A stretch of DNA of 64,000 nucleotides from Prorocentrum cordatum (GCA_963575745.1 CAUYUJ010000203.1:147501-211500); one strand, 5' to 3'; positions 20,995 through 30,639 are shown, counted from the stretch's first letter. The notes: generated from the sequence alone by a model not told the origin. A program made the numbers and translations.

Positions 20995-21137
20995 CCCCCC
21001 CTCCCCCCCCCCCTCCTCATCATCTTCTTCTTCTTCTTCTTCTTCCTCCTCCGCTTCCTCCTCCCTCCTCTTCCTGCTCCTCCTCCTCCTCCACCCTCCT
21101 CCTCTTTCTCCTCCTCCTCCTCCTCCTTCTCCTCGCG
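20995..21137 (+). repeat. (TCC)n/(TTC)n tract
   Basis: CCTCCT and TTCTTC repeats; followed by CTGGGAG|CCCACC, a possible acceptor. A 24-nt in-phase segment (21,145-21,168, PTVAELQK) before AAG|GCGGGG could be a microexon but has no family support. Confidence 0.8.
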
Positions 21138-21720
21138 CTGGGAGCCCACCGTCGCCGAGCTGCAAAAGGCGGGGAGGCGTAAGGCTTGAGGGCGCCAGAG
21201 TTCGGGGGTGCCGGCGCTTTCTGGCAAGCGCGTCCTAGGCTTCGGCGGCCCTCTTTGTTCGTGAGGTGTCTGCAGCGGGAGCTCGCGTCGAATTTCAGAG
21301 TGGGTCTCGTCCTTCTCCTAACGGCCCCGTCAGGCCAGTCCGAGTCCTCCGAGCCCGAGTGTTGCGTCTCTCCGACTACCAGGGGACGGGGCTGAGTAGC
21401 AGGTCGACCCTGCCAGATCAAGGGTACCTTTGTGTCTTGTGCTTCGCGGCCCATGCTTTCTGCATTCCTATGGCAACGTTGCCCTCGGAGGGGTCTTCTT
21501 CTGTCCTCGTATCAGGCGGGTGGCAAGGGGGGGTGACCCAAATGGAGGGTGACGAAAAGGGATCTAAAAGGAACCCGTTCCGACCCCTTTTGGCCCCCCC
21601 AAGAGGGGCCCCAAAGGGCCTTCTCATGATCCTGTTCGCCGCCCGCCGTGTACGTCACCTCCTCTTGCCGCCACCCGCCCGACTGCAAGAGACGGGCCTC
21701 AGTGCACACATGGGTTTCGA
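21138..21720. other. No gene recognised
   Basis: Unique GC-rich sequence; 21,520-21,650 shows weak inverted similarity (GTGGCAAGGGGGG against CCCCCCCAAGAGGGGCCCC). No exon supported. Confidence 0.4.
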
Positions 21721-21721
21721 T

Positions 21722-21890
21722 TGAACGGCAGTTTCTGCTCCTCCCAGGAGCTGGGGTGCACGAGCTGCAGCTGCAAGAGGGCGAGCAGGAGGAGGGGGGA
21801 CTCCTGGAGAAGAGGGGAGAGGAGGGGATCGGGGCTCAAGAGACGGGTATCAATGCAAAACAGGGGTCGGCCAGAGCGCCAGAGCGAAAG
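21722..21890 (+). repeat. Dispersed repeat, family K copy 2
   Basis: GAACGGCAGTTTCTGCTCCT, CCAGGAGCTGGGGTGCACGA and GGGATCGGGGCTCAAGAGAC match 19,626-19,790. A GCTGCAGCTGCAAG insertion distinguishes this copy. Confidence 0.65.
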
Positions 21891-21944
21891 TGGTACGGAA
21901 AGAGCGGGTGATTACGAAGACCGACAGCAGGTCTTGTCCGTGGG

Positions 21945-22055
21945 CAAGATTCGTTGTCGGCGTCGCCGCGGACAATGTCAATTTTGAGACAGGAGGCCGC
22001 TTGCCAAACAGCGGCCGTTGACAGTTTGTGGCAACATTTGCTAATGGGCATCATA
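21945..22055. mobile_element. Foldback element, family H copy 2
   Basis: GACAGGAGGCCGCTTGCC, AACAGCGGCCGTTGACAG and GGCAACATTTGCTAATGGGC parallel the copy at 1,105. The outer arms are shorter or decayed. Confidence 0.5.
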
Positions 22056-22314
22056 CCGGAGTCCGAAGCTTACCATCGCCGATCCACGATTCGGCCAATT
22101 CGGTGGGCCTCGGGGGTAGGATTCGGAGTCTGCCGAACGCGTGGCGAAACATCCGAGCCCGACCCTGAGCCCCCGATCGATTCAGGAGCATGGCAGGGTT
22201 GGGATGCCGCCGCCCACTCAGGGGCAGCGTTTGGGGAGGATCGGCTGTCCGGGGGATCGATCCTCGGAGGCCTGAATGGATGTATGGATGCATGGAGATG
22301 GATGCAGGACACAG

Positions 22315-22385
22315 GTCGAGGATCCTGACGAGAATGCTGTCGAACATCATGTCGAGGATCCTGTCGAGGATCCTGTCGAGGATGC
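22315..22385 (+). repeat. Short tandem repeat GTCGAGGATCCT
   Basis: Five imperfect 12- to 15-bp units: GTCGAGGATCCTG repeats with CGAACATCAT interruption. Confidence 0.7.
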
Positions 22386-22439
22386 ATGGTATGCATCCCC
22401 TCGGAGGCCTCTCGGCAGGCGACGGGACGTGGGGATTTG

Positions 22440-22990
22440 CAGGATGCCGTCGGGCCCCCTGGGGTGGCCGAGCTCATCCACGTCCGCCGCCGGCCGAGGT
22501 CCTCGAAGGTCGCTCCCCCACGAGGAGGAGGAGGAGGAGGAGGAGGAGGAGGAGGAGGAGGAGGAAGACCAGGAGGAGGAGGAGGAGGAGGAGGAGGAGG
22601 ACCAGGAGGAGAGGAGGAGGAGGAGGAGAGGAGGAGGAGGAGAGGGGAGGGGAGAGGGAGAGGGAGAGGAGAGGGAGAGGGAAAAGGAGGAGGAGGAGGA
22701 GGAGGAGAGGGAGGAGGAGGAGGAGGAGAGGGAGGAGGTGGACCAGGAGGAGGAGGAGGAGGAGGAGGAGGAGGAGGAGGTGGAGGAGGTTGAGGAGGAG
22801 GAGGAGGAGGAGGAGGAGGAGGAGGAGGAGGTGGTGACGTTGGGGAGGGGATGGGCTCAGGGGTGGACGCAGCAGCCCCAAATCGCCCACTTGTCGCCGA
22901 TCGGGGCCCGATTGTCTGCCCTGCCCGGGAACGAGCGTTTTCGCTTTCGGGGGGCCTATCGCCGGTCCATCGGCGCCGTACCTCGGTGGC
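22440..22990. mobile_element. Family I element split by a (GGA)n expansion
   Basis: The left part (22,440-22,517) with GGCCGAGGTCCTCGAAGG and TCGCTCCCCCA and the right part (22,840-22,990) with GGATGGGCTCAGGGG and CGCCGATCGGGGCCCG match the uninterrupted copy at 30,125-30,375. Between them 22,518-22,835 is (GGA)n/(GAGGAA)n, where the other copy has only about 30 bp of unrelated sequence. The expansion therefore arose inside, or replaced, the middle of the element. Confidence 0.65.
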
Positions 22991-22992
22991 GA

Positions 22993-23185
22993 GTCTGGGG
23001 CGACGTGAGAAGGGGCGAGCCTTCTCAGAAGTCTCGGGAGTCCCTCGGCCTTCTGAGGGGTTTCCTATAAGCCTTCCCCGGAGGCGCGGGGACCTTCTCC
23101 GAAGGCGTTCGGGCTCCTGAGAAGCCCCGCCGCCTTCTGAGAAGGCCTTCTCCTTCTCGTTCCCCCCCCTCGCTCGCTGCCGAGT
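22993..23185. mobile_element. Foldback element, family D copy 2
   Basis: GTGAGAAGGGGCGAGCCTTC at the left, GCCTTCTGAGAAGGCCTTCT and CCTTCTCGTTCCCCCCCCTC at the right. Inner GGCCTTCTGAGGGG and CCTTCTCCGAAGGCG repeat the motif. Layout as at 2,484 and 47,229. Confidence 0.7.
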
Positions 23186-23332
23186 ATCGCTAATTCCAGC
23201 TCGATGGATCCCCCCCGAGCTGGATCCGCCCTAGCGCTGCCCCTCACAGGAGGAGGGAGCGCGAGGAGGGGGAGGGGTCGGGAGGCGGACAGGGCGGGGG
23301 AGAAGGAGGAGGATGAGGATCAGGTGGTGAAG

Positions 23333-23604
23333 GAAGATATGGGTGCGCTGAGCATGAGCGGATTGAGGTGGAAGATGGAGAGCATATGGAAGACGCAGCA
23401 GGATGAGAGGCAGGGATCAAGCCAAACGGTGTTTTGTAGCGATTTCGTGGACCGTTTGCGTTTTGAGTTCGCTTCACAGCAGAGGCGGAACGAAAACAGA
23501 CCGAAGGATAACGAACACAGAACTGAGTAGATCGAGCACTGTGCTGAGCGTGAGCGAATCGAGGTGGAAGATGGAGAGCAGATGGAATCTGGAGCAGGAT
23601 GAGA
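23333..23604 (+). repeat. Direct duplication flanking a dispersed repeat
   Basis: GCATGAGCGGATTGAGGTGG and AAGATGGAGAGCATATGGAA (23,351) recur as GCGTGAGCGAATCGAGGTGG and AAGATGGAGAGCAGATGGAA (23,548), about 195 bp apart. The sequence between (GGATCAAGCCAAACGGTGTT, GCGATTTCGTGGACCG) matches 45,895-46,010. This looks like an insertion flanked by duplicated target or a local tandem copy. Confidence 0.6.
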
Positions 23605-23688
23605 AAGGGGGGCGAGGAGAAGGAGGAGGAGGGGGGCGAGCGGGTGGCGGGGGGGCACGCGGGAGGTGCGGAGGGCCCCTGGCCCCAG

Positions 23689-23770
23689 GTCGAGATCGTT
23701 TACACCACGTACAACCCCCATCTCAACTCCATGACGCTGACCTTTATCAATTTCTTCATGAACCGAGCAG
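23689..23770 (+). CDS. Polycystin-like exon, final strands of extracellular domain
   Basis: The exon lies between CCTGGCCCCAG (acceptor) and CCGAGCAG|GCGTGG (GC donor). It reads VEIVYTTYNPHLNSM, then TLTFINFFMNRA plus one base. It follows the polycystin pattern in which a strand with (T/V)-x-x-x-Y-N is followed by a strand ending in F-x-x-x-G-G just before the pre-S2 helix. The overhanging G joins the GC that opens the exon at 33,410 to make Gly. A longer reading to 23,825 (VALPTLAAAAACRDPR) would ignore the donor. The (GGA)-rich sequence before it is unusual for an acceptor, but the coding signal is strong. Confidence 0.75.
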
Positions 23771-23900
23771 GCGTGGCCCTGCCCACGCTGGCCGCCGCCG
23801 CTGCCTGCCGCGACCCCAGGTTCTGAAAGCAGCTCCCCGTGCCGAGCAGGTCCTGGGGACGCCACTTTTGCAGACAGACAGGTCCTGGTCGAACCAGCCA

Positions 23901-24070
23901 TGCCTCCCAGATGGGGTCGGAGGATCGAGCCGCATCGGCGGTGCATCGTCGATGCGGTTCGATTCGCAGCTCGATATTCTCCACCCCGACGTCGCCGATG
24001 CATCGCACACGTCGCTGATGCATCGACGAAGCATCGCCGATGCGGCCAGATCCTTCGACCCATCTAATCT
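23901..24070. mobile_element. Foldback element, family A copy 3
   Basis: CCTCCCAGATGGGGTCGGAG on the left pairs with CCTTCGACCCATCTAATC on the right; the centre contains GGTGCATCGTCGATGCGG and GCATCGCCGATGCGG. It sits in the intron that follows exon 23,689-23,770. Confidence 0.7.
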
Positions 24071-24244
24071 TAAGTCGGGCCTGCCCCTTTACAAGAGGAG
24101 TATTCAAACTAGTCTAGGGAGTTTGCTTTCCCTACCTAGGCTCTGCCTAGAAGGGTTCTTACTCGGTTTGCTTAAAGGGCCGGGCAGTGGGGCCCGCCCC
24201 GGGCGGTTCCCCCGGCATCCGCTCCGCGGTTCCCCCAGTGACGT

Positions 24245-24680
24245 TTCTTTAGCTTAGCGTTGCTTATCTCATCTTAGCTTAGCTTATTTCATCTTAGCTT
24301 AGCTTAGCTTCATCTTAGCTCAGGTGTATCTTACCTTATCTTACCTTCATCTTAGCTTCTCTGAGCTTTAGCATAGCACAGCACAACATATCATAGCAGA
24401 GCGTAGCACAGCACAGCGCAGCACAGCATAGCGCAGCATATCATAGCAAAGCCTAGCATAGCACAGCATAGCGCAGCATAGCATAGCATAGCATAGCATA
24501 GCGCAGCACATCACATCGCAGCATAGCACCGCGCAGCACAGCAGAGCACAGCATAGCACAGCAGCAAAGCAAAGGCAAAGCAACAGCAGCGACAGCAAGG
24601 CAAAGCACAAGCAACGCAAAGCAAAGCAAACACAAAAGCAAAAGCAAAGCAAAGGAAAGGCAAAGGAAAAGCAATGTGCG
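24245..24680. repeat. TTAGC and CATAG/CACAG pentanucleotide arrays
   Basis: 24,245-24,360 is TTAGC/TTATC-type repeats (AGCTTAGCTTAGC). 24,370-24,560 switches to CATAG and CACAG units, then to GCAAAG. The two halves lean to opposite strands in composition. No coding meaning; the minus frame gives alternating AMLCYAMLC. Confidence 0.85.
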
Positions 24681-24734
24681 ACAGATGCCGAGCTGGCCTC
24701 GATGGCCGGACCGGAGCCCCCGCAAGCAGTGCCT

Positions 24735-24756
24735 TCCGTAACCATTTCGGCTCAAG
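24735..24756 (+). other. Relict dinoflagellate spliced leader
   Basis: Twenty of 22 positions match the dinoflagellate trans-spliced leader as I recall it (consensus CCGTAGCCATTTTGGCTCAAG with a variable first base). The two differences are G to A in GTAGCC and T to C in ATTTTGG; the stretch CCATTTCGGCTCAAG is visible here. It is followed by TCTTAG, not by the GT of a leader-RNA gene, so it is most likely a leader copied back into the genome with an mRNA. The sequence after it (to about 24,960) has no exon I can recognise. Confidence 0.75.
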
Positions 24757-24965
24757 TCTTAGTTTTAGCTTAGCTTTACTGTTACTTCTAATGCTGCTTT
24801 CCTAGGGGCTCCAACTCCTAGGTAGGGTCGCACTGGGATAGTGATGAAAAATGTATATTTACATATTGTTGATTATTTATCAGAGTGAGGGGGCCGAACG
24901 GACATTCATTGTCCCCAGGTGCGTAGCTGAATAGGGAATGTGTGGTGAAAATTATGCATGTTGCG

Positions 24966-24997
<32 letters not shown>

Positions 24998-25469
24998 GCT
25001 GTTGCTGTTGCTGTTGCTGTTGTTGTTGTTGAACTCTCATTCTTGAAGAATAAGTATTGTTGATCACCCCACACAGGTGCACATTGATTTGTTTCAATTG
25101 AAGTGCCCCCCTTTTGGTCAAAGAAAGTCTTCCTGCTCAAACTGGCCCCCTGCCCCCCGGACTGCAACAACAACGGCTCCCGCCTGAGACGTCCTCACAA
25201 TTTAGCAAGGACCCCCGCTCCCGCCCGAGACTTCCTCGCATTTTATTCAGGAATCGCGCTCTCGCTTGGGACTTCCTTACAATTCATTCACGAATCGCTC
25301 TCCCGACCCTCTGGAGTCGCGCTTTCGCTGGAGACGTGCTTGCAATTTACTGAAGAATAGCGCCCTTGCGTTGGAATTTCTTGCAATTTACTCCAGCGCC
25401 GCGCTCCCGACACCCAGGCACCCAGGAGTCGCGCTCACGCTTAGGATTCCCTTACAGATTACCTAGGAT

Positions 25470-26215
25470 CTCGCTGCCCTTCGTGACCCCGTTGCAGCCC
25501 TTCGTGACCCCCTCGCTTTGTTTCGTGGCCCCGCTGTAGCCCTTCGTGGCCCCCTCGCTTTGTTTCGTGGCCCCGTTGCAGCCCCTCGTGGCCTCCTCGC
25601 TGCCCTTCGTGGCCCCGCTGTAGCCCTTCGTGGCCCCCTCGCTGCCCTTCGTGGCCCCGTCGCAGCCCCTTCGTGGCCCCCATCGCTACCCTTCGTGGCC
25701 CCGTCGCAGCCCTTCGTGGCCCCGTTGCAGCCCTTCGTGGCCCCGTCGCTGCCCTTCGTGGCCCCGTTGCGGCACTTCGTGGCTCCCTCGCTGCCCTTCG
25801 TGGCCCATATATGTATGCCCTTCGTGGCCTCCGCTCGTTCGCGCCCGTGGTTGCCTGATATGCATGCCCTTCGTGGCCCCCTCGCTTTGTTTCGTGGCCC
25901 CGTTGCTGCCCTCAGTGGCCCCGTTCTTACCCTCCGCGGCCCAAAATACGTATGCCCTTCGTGGCCCCCGCTCGGTCGCGCCCGTTGTAGCCCCATGTGC
26001 ATGCCCTTCGTGGCCCCGCTGTCGCCGTGTGTGGCCCCCATCACTGTCCTACGTGGCCCAATTGCTACCTTCAGTGGCCCCATCGTTGCCTTCTGTGGCC
26101 TCGCATTATCTGCCTTTCGTGGCCCCCGCTCGTTCGCGCTCTTCGTGGCCCCATACGCATTCCCTTCGTGTCCCCGCTGTCGCCCTTCGTGGCCTACTTC
26201 GTGTCCTTCGTGGCC
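25470..26215 (+). repeat. CCCTTCGTGGCCCC minisatellite, array 1
   Basis: Units of 15-24 bp, variants of GCCCTTCGTGGCCCCGTTGC, repeated over 700 bp, with ATATGCATGCCC or GTATGCCCTTCG variants every 100-150 bp. Both strands stay open because of the period, giving false frames such as GPRRAATGPRRA. Confidence 0.85.
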
Positions 26216-26247
26216 CTGCTGTCGCTCTCTCTCGTTCTCGCTTTCGC

Positions 26248-26279
<32 letters not shown>

Positions 26280-26554
26280 GCCGTCGCCGTCGACGTCGTC
26301 GTCGTCGTCGTGGTCGGTCCCCTGTCCGTCCCTTTGGGGGTCGGGTCGACGGTCCGCGGCCGCCCCGCCGATCAGCGCTGCCGCTGGCCAGGCCGACGGT
26401 ACGCGGCCGCCCCGCCGCTTGCCGGGGCCCGGCCTGCAGGGAAGAAAGGTACACCCCCCAAAAGGGGTTCGATCGAAGACGGCGGGTATCGAGGGTTTGG
26501 GAAATACGCGTTATTGGACACTCGAGCAGATAAAGGCGAACAGTCTCAAAATGA

Positions 26555-26633
<79 letters not shown>

Positions 26634-27124
26634 TGTTGTTGTTGCTGTTGTTGTTGTTGTTGTTGAACTCTCATTCTTGAAGAATAATTATTGTTGATCA
26701 CCCCACACAGGTGCACATTGATTCGTTTCAATTGAAGTGCCCCCCCCGGGGCTCGCACCTTGTTTTTTGTCAAAGAAAGTTTTCCTGCTCAAACTGGCCC
26801 CCTGCCCCCCGGACTGCAACAACAACGGCTCCCGCCTGAGACGTCCTCACAATTTAGCAAGGACCCCCGCTCCCGCCCGAGACTTCCTCGCATTTTATTC
26901 AGGAATCGCGCTCTCGCTTGGGACTTCCTTGCGGTTTATTCAGGGATCGATATTCCTGTGCTCTGGAGTCGCGTTCTCGCTGGCGACTTGCTTGCAATTT
27001 ACTGAAGAATAGCGCCCTTGCGTTGGAATTTCTTGCAATTTACTCCAGCGCCGCGCTCCCGACACCCAGGCACCCAGGAGTCGCGCTCACGCTTAGGACT
27101 CCTTCACAGACTACCTCAGACTCA

Positions 27125-27895
27125 GGATCTCGTTTTGTTTCGTGGCCCCGCTGTAGCGTTTCGTGGCCCCCTCGCTTTGTTTCGTGGCCCCGCTGCAGCC
27201 CTTCGTGGCCCCCTCGCTTTGTTTCGTGGCCCCGTTGCAGCCCCTCGTGGCCTCCTCGTTGCCCTTCGTGGCCCCGTTGCAGCCTTTCGTGGCCCCTTCG
27301 CTTTGTTTCGTGGCCCTGTTGCAGCAGCAGCCCTTCGTGGCCCCCTCGCTGCCCTTCGTGGCCCCGTTGCAGCCCTTCGTGGCCCCGTTGCAGCCCTTCG
27401 TGGCCCTCTCGCTGCCCTTCGTGGCCCCGTTGCAGCCCTTCGTGGCCCCCTCGCTTTGTTTCGTGGCCCCAGATATGTATGCCCTTCGTGGCCCCCGTTT
27501 GTTTGCGCCCGTGGTGGCCCCATATGCATGCCCTTCGTGGCCCCGCTGTCGCCCTTCGTGGCCCCCCGCTTCCCTCCGTGTCCCCGTTGCTGCCTTCAGT
27601 GGCCCCGTCCGTACCCTCCGCGGCCCAACATACGCATGCCCTTCGTGGCCCCCGCTCGGTCGCGCCCGTTGAGGCCCCATGTGTATGCCCTTCGTGGCCC
27701 CGCTGTCGCCGTGTGTGGCCCCCTCATTGTCCTACGTGGCCCAGGTGCTACCCTCAGTGGCCCCATCGTTGCCTTCTGTGGCTCGCATTATCTGCCCTTC
27801 GTGGCCCACGCTCGTTCGCGCTCTTCGTGGCCCCCATACGCATTCCCTTCGTGTCCCCGCTGTCACCCTTCGTGGCCTACTTCGTGTCCTTCGTG
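27125..27895 (+). repeat. CCCTTCGTGGCCCC minisatellite, array 2
   Basis: Second array inside unit 2 of the tandem duplication. The order of variants (for example CTCGCTTTGTTTCGTGGCCC, ATATGTATGCCCTTCGTGG, CATACGCATTCCCTTCGTG) parallels array 1, with local gains such as CAGCAGCAG. Confidence 0.85.
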
Positions 27896-28389
27896 GCTCT
27901 GCTGTCGTTCTCTCTCGCTTTCGCTCGTCGTCGCCGTCGCCGTCGTTGCCGTCGTCGTCGACGTCGTCGTCGTCGTCGTCGTCGTGGTCGGTCTCCTGTC
28001 CGTCCCTCTTGAGGTCGGGTCGACGGTCCGCGGCCGCCCCGCCAATCAGCGCTGGCCAGGCACGGTCCGCGGCCGCCCCGCCGCTTGCCGGGGCCCAGCC
28101 TGCAGGGAAGAAAGGTATACCACCCAAAAGGGGTTCGATCGAAGACGAAAAGGGCGGGTATCGAGGGTTTGGGAAATTCGCGTTATTCGACGCTCGAGCA
28201 GATAAGGGCGAACAGTTTTAAAACGATTGTTGTTGTTGTTGTTGTGGGTGGTGGTGGTGGTGGTGGTGGTGGTGTTGTCGTCGTCGTCGTCGTTGTTGTT
28301 GTTGTTGTTGTTGTTGAACATTATTCCTTCTAAAGAATTATTATTGTTGGGACCCCTGGTGCGCGACCTCTGCGCCGCGCCTAGGCCGC

Positions 28390-29035
28390 AGCTACATTTT
28401 CATCATTTTTTCGCGAAAGCTTCAGAAAAGTGGATGAGCTCCGGATCCGGTTTTTTGTTGACGCTCGTTTTCCCTTGCAAAAAACAATAGAAAATGAAAA
28501 TTCTTGTTTTTACTTGATCAAATTGCAAGAATCCCTTGCAAAAAATAAGGTAAAGTGGACATTCGTGCGCGCAAGACGAAATCCTTCCAAAACCTTAGGT
28601 TTCGTAGCGATTTTAACATAAAAACATCAAAAACCCAATGGTTTTCTCAGAAAAAATTGTCAAAATGTCCTTCCGCGCGCTCTTGCGGATTCCTAGGAAA
28701 CCCACCAGATTTTAAACATTTCTGTTAAAAGGGCCTTTGCGAGGAACCTTTTCAGGTGCTTCGACCTTCTGCAACAACGGTTGCGAGCCTACGAGGGCCA
28801 CCATCCCTTGCAAAAAATGACACGAAGTGCACATGCGCGCGGCCGCCGCGCGCGCGTGCCGAAATCCTGCCAAACATAATGTGATTTCAATAATTTCAAG
28901 ATGCGATGTTCCGAAAACATATGCAAACGCAAGACTTTCTCATCCGAAAAATATCAAAATCCACCCGCGGGCTCTTCATGAATCTTTAAAACCCACGATC
29001 GTCCGCGCGCCACGAAGTGAAGTGTCCTGACGTCA
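28390..29035 (+). repeat. AT-rich repeat region, family N copy 1
   Basis: AATCCCTTGCAAAAAATAAG, CATTCGTGCGCGCAAGACG and TGACACGAAGTGCACATGCG recur with AAACATCAAAAAC and CATGCGCGCGG palindromes. The same combination is at 53,500-54,005, and inside each region the CCCTTGCAA motif returns about every 200-320 bp. Confidence 0.65.
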
Positions 29036-29181
29036 TAGGGCGGGAAGCTGGGTGTGGGTGGTTCCCGAGAGTCGTGTGGATGTTTGGTAGAGCTTGCATT
29101 GCCCCCCCACGAAGTGGGGGTATTGGCTGGCGTCGCATGAAAACCCTGGCACTGGGGAGAACACTGAGCGTTCGGGTAAAA

Positions 29182-29480
29182 TGATTGTTGTTGTTGTTGT
29201 TGTTGTTGCGTCGTTGTCTTTGTTGCTGTTGTTGCTGTTGTTGTTTTTGTTGTTTTTGTTATTGCTGTTGCCGTTGCTGCTGTTGTTGTTGTTGTTGGTG
29301 GTGGTGTTGTTTTGGTTGTTGCTGTTTGGTGTCATCGTCCCACCCGCGACCCACCCGCGACCCACACCGCGACCCACCCCGCGACCCACCCCGCGCCCCG
29401 CCCCGCGACCCACCCGCGACCCACCCCGCGACCAACCCCGCGACCCACCCGCGACCCACCCCGCGACGCAACCCGAGACC
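29182..29480 (+). repeat. (TTG)n then CGACCCACCCGCGACCCACC array
   Basis: 29,182-29,320 is (TTG)n with TTTTTG and TTGCTG variants; 29,338-29,480 is a 10- to 12-bp repeat, the complement of the GGGTGGGTCGCGG array at 30,840-31,409. Confidence 0.85.
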
Positions 29481-29849
29481 CACCCACCCTCCAGGGAGGA
29501 GAAGCTACCCGGACCTGACAATGGACGTTTACGGAACGGCCTTGGGCGTGTGCGCCCTGCCCCGTTCGATCCGTTCCTCGCGTGCGTTCACTGAACGGCT
29601 TCGCTTGCCGGGGGTGATTTTTATGGGGTGGACGTTCTGCCCGACCCACCCGCGACCCATTTGCGACCCACCCGCGACCTACCCACACATAGGTTGTAAC
29701 GAAAAAGTCGGCGCCTGCGGCGGCGGGCTCGCTGCATGATGTTTGGAGTTTTGGCGCCTGCGGCGGGCTTCTCCAGAGTCTCGCAAACTGCCGACGTCCC
29801 CACCGCCCCCTTACTCTTACCCGCATCTGCGGGGTGCTACGTTTTTTGT

Positions 29850-29887
<38 letters not shown>

Positions 29888-30006
29888 GTATATATACACA
29901 TTTGTCGTTCGAAATCCGCCTGTAGGAGGACACGCCGGACCTGAAACCACTCGGACCCCCATCTCGGAGGTTTCTGCATGGGCGTCTGCTGACGTCGGTC
30001 ATCCAG
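29481..30006. other. Intron-like sequence with (TA)n
   Basis: Contains (TA)n at about 29,853-29,905 followed by AATCCGCCTGTAGGAGG, the motif also found at 9,182. Two CGCCTGCGGCGG motifs (29,715 and 29,755) recur in the repeats at 30.7-31.1 kb. GGCGCC(A/T)GCGGCGGGCTT is shared. Confidence 0.4.
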
Positions 30007-30101
30007 CAGGCACCGTCCTGCTCGCTCCGCTCAAGGGGCTGCCGCCCGCTGCCCGCGGCCCGCGCGGCGAACGCGCGCGCCGTGATCCTCTCCGACGCGG
30101 A
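30007..30101 (+). CDS. Weak candidate exon
   Basis: GGTCATCCAG (acceptor-like) precedes and GCGGA|GTGTGG (GT donor) follows. The frame reads through PAARAANARAVILSDAE. That tail resembles the A-x-A-V-(I/V)-x-L-S-D motif of RCK/TrkA-N domains of ion channels and transporters, but the rest does not, and a second frame (TVLLAPLKGLPPAARG) is equally open. It is on the same strand as the channel exons yet has no counterpart in a polycystin at this position. It may be chance. Confidence 0.25.
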
Positions 30102-30124
30102 GTGTGGGGCCTCACCATTGCTTG

Positions 30125-30375
30125 GGGGATTGGCCTTCGGAGGCCCCGAGCTGGCCAGACGCATCCGTGTCTATCCGCCTGCCGAGGTCCTCGAAGATCG
30201 CTCCCCCAGGCGGTGGTCTTCGGGGGCAGCGTTTGTGGGGGATGGGTTCAGGGGGAACTGCATCGACCCCCAGTCGCCCACTCATCGCCGATAGTGGCCT
30301 GGTAACCCGTCCCGCCTAGGAATGTGTGGTCTAGCTATTTGGGGTCTATTGCCGATCTATCGGTGCTGTAACGCC
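30125..30375. mobile_element. Family I element, uninterrupted copy
   Basis: GAGGCCCCGAGCTGGCC, TGCCGAGGTCCTCGAAGATC, GCTCCCCCAGGCGG, GGGGATGGGTTCAGGGGG, CGCCCACTCATCGCCGATAG and TATCGGTGCTGTAACGCCGA appear in this order. The same order frames the GGA expansion at 22,440-22,990. GGCCTTCGGAGGCC near 30,130 is palindromic. Confidence 0.6.
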
Positions 30376-30639
30376 GATTCCAGGTCGATGTTTCCCCCCT
30401 GAGCCAGTTCCCCCTTCACATGGAACCTCAGGTGACGGATAAGCCCCCGCCTCGTGTCCGCCGTCTGCCCCGAAGTGGTCGGTGCACGGGCCCCTTTGAG
30501 AGCAGGGGGCAGCGAGTTGGAAGCGCCGCGAGGTCCGCTGATACGTAGCACCCCGCAGTTGCAGATAAGAGTGAGGGGGCGGGCGCGGGCGACGCGGGCG
30601 TCGAGCCGTTCACTGAGCGTTGTTTGGTTCGTTCAGTGA
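30376..30639. other. No gene recognised
   Basis: Unique GC-rich sequence, no exon supported. Confidence 0.4.

Larger units (their letters stand above)
24961..28345 (+). repeat. Tandem segmental duplication, unit about 1.65 kb
   Basis: Unit 1 (about 24,965-26,555) and unit 2 (about 26,556-28,230) share, in order: (TTG)n; GAACTCTCATTCTTGAAGAA; a GATCACCCCACACAGGTGCA block; a unique 330-bp block (CTCAAACTGGCCCCCTGCCC to CAGATTACCTAGG or CAGACTACCTCAG); a CCCTTCGTGGCCCC array; (GTC)n; and GGTCGACGGTCCGCGGCC to CGATCGAAGACG. A third unit begins at 28,226 with (TTG)n and GAACATTATTCCTTCTAAAG, then stops. Confidence 0.85.

Noticed and set aside
21145-21168. 24-nt in-phase segment PTVAELQK after a TCC tract as the missing microexon of the channel
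   Set aside because: Phase and splice sites fit, but the expected W-(L/I)-D-x-x-T signature is absent.
23771-23825. Extension of the 23,689 exon to VALPTLAAAAACRDPR
   Set aside because: The GC donor at 23,771 restores a family-typical glycine with the exon at 33,410; the extension does not fit the family.
25463-28205. Several 180-395-codon frames on both strands
   Set aside because: Produced by the CCCTTCGTGGCCCC minisatellite; identical peptides repeat with the DNA unit.
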